From Haloprofundus halobius (lineage in GTDB: Archaea > Halobacteriota > Halobacteria > Halobacteriales > Haloferacaceae), in the NCBI RefSeq assembly GCF_020097835.1, contig NZ_CP083666.1:992001-1056000 (forward strand): a stretch of 64,000 nt of DNA. Direction: 5' to 3'. Shown here piece by piece: positions 60,456-64,000 of the stretch; the first letter of the stretch is position 1, and the number at the start of each line of letters is the position of its first letter. The translations under genes were made by a program, and so were the position numbers. The notes below the pieces were generated by a model. The model ran no database searches. It saw nothing but the letters and a program-made list of their open reading frames with translations, and had not been told where the DNA came from.

Positions 60456-60830
60456 CTAGTCGTGACAACAACCGCCGGCCTCGCCGCCGAAGTCGACGGC
60501 GAGTGGTTCCGAGATGGCCCTGTTAATCTCTTCGAGGCGGCTCTGGAGTTCCTCCTGTGCTTCGAGGTACTCGGCCATCGTCGGCAGCGAGTGTAGTTCC
60601 TGCTGGGCGCGCTGGACTTTCTGGAGTTGCTGCTGGTTCGCCTCGCCCATCTGGCGAGCGACCATGAACTCCTCGCGGAGTTGCTCGAACTCTGAAATCT
60701 GCTGTTGGACTTCCTCGTCGTCCTCGACTTCGGCTTTCGCGTCTTCGAAGGCTTCGTACTCGGGGAGAGCCGCGATGGCGTCGCCGAGTTCGCGGCCGAG
60801 TTCGTCCGTTCGCGCCGTCTCGATGCTCAT
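60456..60830 (-). CDS. YlbF-family protein with CCHD end
   Basis: A 124-residue helical protein: TDELGRELGDAIAALPEYEA and QQISEFEQLREEFMVARQM are YlbF/YmcA-like, with coiled-coil character. In Bacillus, YlbF, YmcA and YaaT form a complex with Fe-S clusters that controls RNase Y and sporulation; an archaeal role is not known. The last residues are GGEAGGCCHD, a Cys-Cys-His that could bind metal or a cluster. Its gap holds several repeats. Confidence 0.8.
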   Translation of the reverse strand: MSIETARTDELGRELGDAIAALPEYEAFEDAKAEVEDDEEVQQQISEFEQLREEFMVARQMGEANQQQLQKVQRAQQELHSLPTMAEYLEAQEELQSRLEEINRAISEPLAVDFGGEAGGCCHD

Positions 60831-60885
60831 GGACGCGCTTGGAACCGGAGCGGTTTAGGCTTGCCGAATAGCGATATCACCCGTC

Positions 60886-61302
60886 TCACCGGTCGCCACC
60901 GAGCACCACGCGGAGTTCGTCGTACACCGCGTGCTGGTTCGTTCCGTCCCACTGGCTCGAGGCGGGCCAGAGGTCGTACCCGTCGTCGTCGCGGCGTGGC
61001 GCGAGATGGATGTGAAAGTGTGGAACCGACTGCTGGGCGGCCTCGCCGCTGGCGTGCAGCAGGTTGACGCCGGCGTAGCCCGCCGTCTGGAGGCGGTGTG
61101 CGACGGTCTGGGCGTGTTCGGTGGCGCGTGAAAGCACTTCCTCGGGGATATCGAAGAGACTCTGGTAATGATCGCGCGTGATAACGAGCACGTGACCGGG
61201 TGTCTCCGGCGTTCGGGGGACGACGACGAGCGACTCGGAGCGTTCGTCCAGAACGACACCGGGAGCGTCTCCGTCAACGAGAGCGCAGAACGGGCAGGTC
61301 AT
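60886..61302 (-). CDS. HIT-family nucleotide-binding protein
   Basis: A 138-residue histidine-triad protein. The active site is VPHFHIHLAPRR (HxHxHx). The N-terminus CPFCALVDGDAPG contains a CxxC zinc-like pair, common in Hint/Fhit-like archaeal members. It hydrolyses small nucleotide phosphoramidates or dinucleotides; the substrate is unknown. It is close to the esterase gene on the same strand (27 nt), so they may share a transcript. Confidence 0.88.
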   Translation of the reverse strand: MTCPFCALVDGDAPGVVLDERSESLVVVPRTPETPGHVLVITRDHYQSLFDIPEEVLSRATEHAQTVAHRLQTAGYAGVNLLHASGEAAQQSVPHFHIHLAPRRDDDGYDLWPASSQWDGTNQHAVYDELRVVLGGDR

Positions 61303-61329
61303 CCCCAAAACGATTCGAAGCGGGCTAAT

Positions 61330-61992
61330 TTACTGTTCCGGGACCTGTCGTTCGACGAACTCGACGAGGTCACGGAGTTCGTCGCGTCCGACGCCGTGAC
61401 CCACGTCGTACACCGAAAACGAGACTTCGGCGCCGAGCTCTCGTAGGCGTTCAGCGGCGGCTTCGGTCCGCTGTGCGGGGATTATCTGGTCGGCGCTTCC
61501 CGCACCCACGAACACCGGCTTTCCGGTGAGTTCGGGCGGTTCGAGGTCGGCGTGCGACTCGGCGAGGTAGCCGTGCAGCGCGACGACCCACGCGAAGCGG
61601 TCGGGGTTCTCCAGCAGCAAAGCGAGGCTCGTAATCGACCCCTGACTGAACCCGATCAGCCCGAGATTCTCCGCGTCGAGGTCGAACGCCTCGACGGCGG
61701 CGTCGATGCTCTCCGAAATCAAATCGAGACTCCGGCGGAACTCTTCGGCGTGCGGTTGGCTCTGGTGGAGGCCACCTGCCGACATATCGAGTTCGTACCA
61801 GGTGTACCCTCCCATCAACCGGTCCGGCGCGCGCAGGCTGACGACGTGCATCGTGTCGGGCAACTGCTGGGCGATGGGAAGCAGGTCCTCTTCGTCGGCA
61901 CCACGTCCGTGGAGAACGAAAACGGCGGGTGCGGGACCGTCGCTCGATACCGTGGGTTCGACGTGTACGTGTTCCAACGGAATGTCGGCCAT
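61330..61992 (-). CDS. Carboxylesterase/phospholipase-type hydrolase
   Basis: A 220-residue alpha/beta hydrolase of the phospholipase/carboxylesterase family. It has VFVLHGRGADEEDLLPIAQ (oxyanion region), the nucleophile GLIGFSQGSITSLALLLENP, an Asp in AGSADQIIPAQRT and the His in YDVGHGVGRDEL. The catalytic triad Ser-Asp-His is complete. Substrate not known. The start is the natural MADIPLEHVHVEP at 61992. Confidence 0.9.
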   Translation of the reverse strand: MADIPLEHVHVEPTVSSDGPAPAVFVLHGRGADEEDLLPIAQQLPDTMHVVSLRAPDRLMGGYTWYELDMSAGGLHQSQPHAEEFRRSLDLISESIDAAVEAFDLDAENLGLIGFSQGSITSLALLLENPDRFAWVVALHGYLAESHADLEPPELTGKPVFVGAGSADQIIPAQRTEAAAERLRELGAEVSFSVYDVGHGVGRDELRDLVEFVERQVPEQ

Positions 61993-62090
61993 CGACTCCA
62001 CGTATGGCTGCATCGGCCTTCAATCGGGGAGTGACACGCACGTAACCGGCCGCACACGGGACGGCGCCGTTCCGGCGAGCTCGGGAGGTT

Positions 62091-62282
62091 TTAGCTAACC
62101 CCGAGAACCCGTCCGCAGTTCTTACAGCGCCAGAGGTCTCTCGTTCCCGCCCCGAGGATGATACGCGGTGGGTCTGCGGCGTCGTCGACTTCGAGTTCGG
62201 CGACTTCGTGTTCGTGCTCGGCGTCGTCGGTCGTCTCGATGTCGGCCCCACAGTTGGGATACTGGAGTAGTTCAGCTGACAT
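62091..62282 (-). CDS. Small zinc-ribbon-like protein with one Cys replaced by Tyr
   Basis: A 63-residue protein. The C-terminal knuckle is LWRCKNCGRVLGVS. The N-terminal knuckle is LLQYPNCGADIET, where the usual first Cys of a CPxCG site is Tyr. One transition (TGT to TAT) would explain the change. The middle is acidic with His (DAEHEHEVAELEVDD). It may still bind zinc with His, or it may have lost the site. It is a small gene of unknown role just before the esterase gene. Confidence 0.6.
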   Translation of the reverse strand: MSAELLQYPNCGADIETTDDAEHEHEVAELEVDDAADPPRIILGAGTRDLWRCKNCGRVLGVS

Positions 62283-62615
62283 GTGCCTGTTACGACACGC
62301 AAGCAGATGACTGACACGGTGTTTGGTGTCACGGGTGACCGTTCGTCGGTGGTGATTGTGTCGATACGCGTCCAAGGGTCGTACCGCACCTGAAACCCGC
62401 CTTCCGCTTTCTGGAGAACGCGCTGGCGTTTTACTTCTCCAACCAGCACGCCGTCCTGAGCGCGTGGGTCCGATACCCTGTCCATCGCGCAGTAGGCGAT
62501 GCCGACGCTCCACGTCTGTGCGACCGGCGGCCTGCTGTTTCTCGCGCGGGTGACGTGGGACTGAGAGAATCGCCGAAACGCCGAGGTTAAACGTCCCGAC
62601 ACGCAAGAGAGGCCA
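62283..62615. other. Gene-free region upstream of dph2
   Basis: No start-to-stop gene is convincing here. A minus-strand stretch near 62485-62320 encodes a protein-like string (VGEVKRQRVLQKAEGGFQVR) but has no stop of its own and runs through the next gene. The opposite strand also has an aromatic-rich frame (FRFLENALAFYFSNQHAVLS). One of them may be a degraded gene. Confidence 0.5.
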
Positions 62616-63662
62616 ATGAGCCAGGACGCCTACTCCGAAGGGGACCTCCGAAACACCGGCATGGCCCTCCGCCACGACCGCGAGTGGGACTACGAACTCG
62701 AACGCATCATCGACGAAATCGAGGACCGCGACGCGACGAAAGTCGGCCTGCAGTTCCCCGAGGGTCTCAAGCGCCGCGGCCCGGCCGTCGCCGACGACCT
62801 CCGACAGCTCTGCGACGACGACGTGACGTTCCTGCTGTCGGGGCAGCCGTGTTACGGCGCGTGCGACCTCGACACCTACCTGATGCGCCGCACCGACGTG
62901 TTCGTCCACTTCGGCCACTCGCCGATGAAGGAGTCGGACAAGATCATCTACGTGCCGCTCTTTTCGAACGTCGACCCCTTCCCCATCATGGAGGAGTCGC
63001 TGGACGAACTCGACGACCCTGCGGAGAACCCCGACGTGGGTCTCGTCACGACCGCCCAGCACATGAACCTCTTCGAGGACATGTGCGAGTGGCTCGAAGC
63101 GCGCGGCTTCGAGGTCCACACTCGCCGCGGCGACGACCGACTCACCCACGAGGGCCAAGTCCTCGGCTGTAACTACGCCTCCGCGGACATCGACGCCGAC
63201 CAGGTGCTGTACGTCGGTGGCGGGAAGTTCCACCCGCTCGGCCTCGCGATGGAGCACCCCGACAAGAACGTCGTCATCGCCGACCCCGTCAACAACGTCG
63301 TCACCATCGCGGATACGGAAAAGTTCCTCAAGCAGCGCTACGGCGCGGTCCACCGCGCGATGGACGCCGAGAAGTGGGGCGTCATCTTCTGCACCAAAAT
63401 CGGGCAGGGCCGCTGGGAGAAAGCCGAGGAGATCGTCGAGAACAACGAGAACGCCTACCTCATCACGATGGACGAAGTCACGCCGGACCGCCTGCGCAAC
63501 TTCAACATGGACGCGTTCGTCAACACCGGTTGTCCGCGTATCACCACCGACGACGGCCCGCGGTTCCACAAACCGATGCTGACGCCCGGCGAGTACGAGA
63601 TCGCCGTCGGCAACAAACCACTCGAGGATCTGGAGTTCGACACGTTCCACGGCACGTGGTGA
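62616..63662 (+). CDS. dph2: Diphthamide biosynthesis enzyme Dph2
   Basis: A 348-residue archaeal Dph2 (Dph1/Dph2-like), the radical enzyme that adds a 3-amino-3-carboxypropyl group from AdoMet to a His of elongation factor aEF2. The three cluster Cys residues are in recognised places: SGQPCYGACDLDTY, GQVLGCNYASADI and NTGCPRITTDD. The core VGLQFPEGLKRRGPAVADDL is typical. The length matches the family. Confidence 0.93.
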   Translation: MSQDAYSEGDLRNTGMALRHDREWDYELERIIDEIEDRDATKVGLQFPEGLKRRGPAVADDLRQLCDDDVTFLLSGQPCYGACDLDTYLMRRTDVFVHFGHSPMKESDKIIYVPLFSNVDPFPIMEESLDELDDPAENPDVGLVTTAQHMNLFEDMCEWLEARGFEVHTRRGDDRLTHEGQVLGCNYASADIDADQVLYVGGGKFHPLGLAMEHPDKNVVIADPVNNVVTIADTEKFLKQRYGAVHRAMDAEKWGVIFCTKIGQGRWEKAEEIVENNENAYLITMDEVTPDRLRNFNMDAFVNTGCPRITTDDGPRFHKPMLTPGEYEIAVGNKPLEDLEFDTFHGTW

Positions 63663-63743
63663 GGTCGGCGTAGGCGGCGAAGCTGGTCCGCCGCCGGTGA
63701 CTGTCTCCACAAAACATTTCACGGCGTTGTTCTTTCTCTCTGT

Positions 63744-64000
63744 ATGGTCTCCAAACGATCCCTCCGAATCGCCGGGTCGGCGACGGTCGCGCTCGCCGTG
63801 CTCGCCGGCGTCGCTGCCGGACAACAGCCGCCTTCGACCCCCAGCGCACCGCAAATCTCGCCGGTCGTGGCCTTCGTCGCCTCGCTGGCTATCAACCTCA
63901 TCATCGGCGGCATCGTCGTCGCCGTCGCGCCGAACTACCTTCGCCGGACCGCCGCTCGCGTCCGTAACGACCCCGCCTCGACGTTCCTCTGGGGTCTCAT
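63744..64000 (+). CDS. Partial membrane protein (haloarchaeal, bactofilin-adjacent type)
   Basis: The gene starts at ATG 63744 and runs past the window end, with 85 complete codons visible. Residues 8-24 are a signal or membrane segment (IAGSATVALAVLAGVAAG), and residues 39-61 are a second helix (VVAFVASLAINLIIGGIVVA). NYLRRTAARVRNDPASTFLWG follows. It resembles haloarchaeal membrane proteins of unknown role. The rest is not visible. Confidence 0.6.
   Translation, partial: MVSKRSLRIAGSATVALAVLAGVAAGQQPPSTPSAPQISPVVAFVASLAINLIIGGIVVAVAPNYLRRTAARVRNDPASTFLWGL

Noticed and set aside
62283-62615. Possible gene with VGEVKRQRVLQKAEGGFQVR on the minus strand
   Set aside because: No own stop before the next gene and no recognised domain; the opposite strand also looks protein-like. 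Reported as unassigned region.
1-64000. CRISPR arrays, transposases, rRNA genes and a replication origin
   Set aside because: No regularly spaced repeats, no transposase or integrase motifs, no rRNA sequence and no Orc/Cdc6 gene with origin repeats were found.

Overview
The window is a stretch of chromosome from an extremely halophilic archaeon (class Halobacteria). The DNA is G+C rich and most proteins are strongly acidic. The information-processing genes are archaeal: aIF2-beta, TFB, Nop5-fibrillarin, Dph2, archaeal-type S-adenosylmethionine synthetase and archaeal CoaD. Several families are typical of haloarchaea: bat-type HTH regulators, CPxCG zinc microproteins, amphi-Trp protein, GshA, DacZ and twin-arginine lipoproteins. 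Many start codons have a TATA-like element centred about 27-28 nt upstream and no Shine-Dalgarno sequence, which fits leaderless transcription. Clear Shine-Dalgarno sites decide only two starts (at 3687 and 14726). A more exact genus call is not justified from the sequence alone.

Layout. 1-9.3 kb: tRNA-like debris, an SRPBCC protein, a protein made of two similar halves, an HTH protein with a zinc microprotein, a class V aminotransferase, a giant FAD/Fe-S oxidase, a frameshifted MFS transporter and an unknown membrane protein. 9.4-17.1 kb: thrS and malQ (divergent), a flippase-like protein, a DJ-1 protein, an amidohydrolase and an Ogg-type glycosylase. 17.3-20.9 kb: small conserved genes, aIF2-beta, TFB and a lipoprotein. 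21-26.5 kb: enoyl-CoA hydratase, 3-hydroxyacyl-CoA dehydrogenase, amphi-Trp protein, paaK, small genes and a MaoC hydratase. 26.7-32 kb: a tightly overlapping four-gene operon of very acidic, low-complexity proteins, then two tandem YihY/BrkB membrane paralogues. 32-35.4 kb: a bat-type regulator divergent from paaABCD and a free-standing PaaD zinc ribbon. 35.4-39.6 kb: nop5-flpA, gshA, a winged-helix regulator, coaD and a mini-TFB. 39.7-41.5 kb: tRNA-Leu(UAG), a duplicate of its 3' end and an AT-richer accessory patch. 41.5-64 kb: mainly housekeeping genes, including dacZ-mscS, purD, a YyaL-like protein, thioredoxin, a cysteine synthase-like enzyme, a Kelch lipoprotein, thiI, a TauE permease, an Nramp-like carrier, mat, a CYTH protein, an FKBP chaperone, a RecA-like protein, a MinD-like ATPase, YlbF, HIT, an esterase and dph2.

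How the genes fit together. About 15 kb carries much of an aerobic phenylacetate pathway in scattered pieces: ligase (paaK), epoxidase (paaABC), its maturation factor PaaD with a separate zinc ribbon, a stand-alone MaoC hydratase, enoyl-CoA hydratase and 3-hydroxyacyl-CoA dehydrogenase. No PaaE reductase, PaaZ aldehyde dehydrogenase or thiolase is present. dacZ lies one base from a MscS channel, which suggests c-di-AMP and turgor control are linked. thiI, the two thioredoxin-fold genes, the cysteine synthase-like gene and gshA give the window a sulfur/thiol theme, but they are not one operon.

The best candidate for an undescribed system is the operon at 26730-29395. Its four genes overlap by 4-11 nt. 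The second and third products each carry a perfect seven-step GxxxG glycine zipper. The third adds an Ala/Glu/Thr amphipathic repeat and a SAP/Rho-N-like tail. The fourth ends in two copies of HSTVPK. A 9-bp RNA hairpin sits 37 nt before the first start codon.
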